Of a stretch of 5,412 nucleotides of DNA, positions 5,279 to 5,412 are shown in pieces. The position numbers and the translations under genes are program-made. The notes below the pieces were generated by a model. It saw nothing but the letters and a program-made list of their open reading frames with translations. It ran no database searches and had not been told where the DNA came from. The DNA lies in NCBI GenBank assembly GCA_014377055.1, contig JACMQJ010000104.1:1-5412 (forward strand), given 5' to 3'. Source of the stretch: Candidatus Sericytochromatia bacterium. GTDB lineage: Bacteria; Cyanobacteriota; Sericytochromatia; UBA7694; JACMQJ01. Numbering within the stretch: the stretch's first letter is position 1; each line of letters starts with the position of its first letter.

Positions 5279-5412
5279 ATGGAAGACATCTTTAGCAAAT
5301 TAAAAATAAAGAAAAAAATATCTAAAAAAGAAAAAAATATTTCATCTGTTTTTTTTCAGCTTAAGTTTGATACAAAAGGTGCATATATCAATGTAGTAAA
5401 TGAAAAGCTAGA
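5279..5412 (+). CDS. Unknown lysine-rich protein, partial (N-terminus only)
   Basis: An open frame of 44 complete codons from ATG at 5279 leaves the window without a stop. An in-frame GTG two codons earlier (5273) is an alternative start; no clear Shine-Dalgarno supports either. The first 20 residues are very basic (MEDIFSKLKIKKKISKKEKN), followed by a beta-like segment, SSVFFQLKFDTKGAYINVVN, at 21-40. There is no signal peptide or membrane segment in the visible part. A promoter-like pair lies 42 bases upstream. I do not recognise the family, and too little is visible to propose a function. Confidence 0.55.
   Translation, partial: MEDIFSKLKIKKKISKKEKNISSVFFQLKFDTKGAYINVVNEKL

Overview
The window is strongly AT-rich bacterial DNA read with the standard code (TAA stops, TGG for Trp). 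It holds six protein-coding regions, two of them cut by the window edges, plus a repeat-rich intergenic stretch. The combination of a cytoplasmic Ser/Thr kinase carrying a PATAN/DUF4388 domain, a bacterial COQ4-like protein and GTAG-type palindromic repeats would fit a non-photosynthetic cyanobacterial relative (Melainabacteria/Vampirovibrionia type). That assignment is inference from gene content only, and other AT-rich Gram-negative lineages are possible.

Layout. Positions 1-935 (minus) are the first 311 codons of a beta-propeller-like protein that runs off the left edge. A divergent intergenic region (936-1254) contains a triplicated ACTTTT motif, an inverted repeat, a tRNA-Leu-like or palindromic repeat fragment and a plausible promoter for the rightward gene. 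Positions 1255-2988 (plus) encode a complete Ser/Thr kinase with a C-terminal PATAN/DUF4388 domain and a helical tail. It converges, across a 41-base gap, on a leftward two-gene unit: a COQ4-like protein (4607-3882), then PurU formyltetrahydrofolate deformylase (3863-3030), 18 bases apart.

Right of the COQ4 start is a divergent promoter region, then a 29-residue, extremely lysine-rich micro-protein (4777-4866) with a good ribosome binding site. Next comes about 410 bases without genes (4867-5278). This stretch holds a 258-base nested inverted structure made of two modules facing each other. Each module has a 29-base repeat centred on GGTTTAAACC followed by a 25-base REP-like hairpin preceded by GTAG. 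The two hairpins differ by compensatory base-pair changes. A promoter then precedes a partial lysine-rich gene (5279 to the right edge).

How the genes may work together: the kinase and the divergent propeller gene share one control region and could form a signalling pair. COQ4 (quinone or isoprenoid-lipid metabolism) and PurU (one-carbon pool and formate) appear co-transcribed, with no obvious pathway link. The strongest unusual signal is the repeat structure at 4906-5163.
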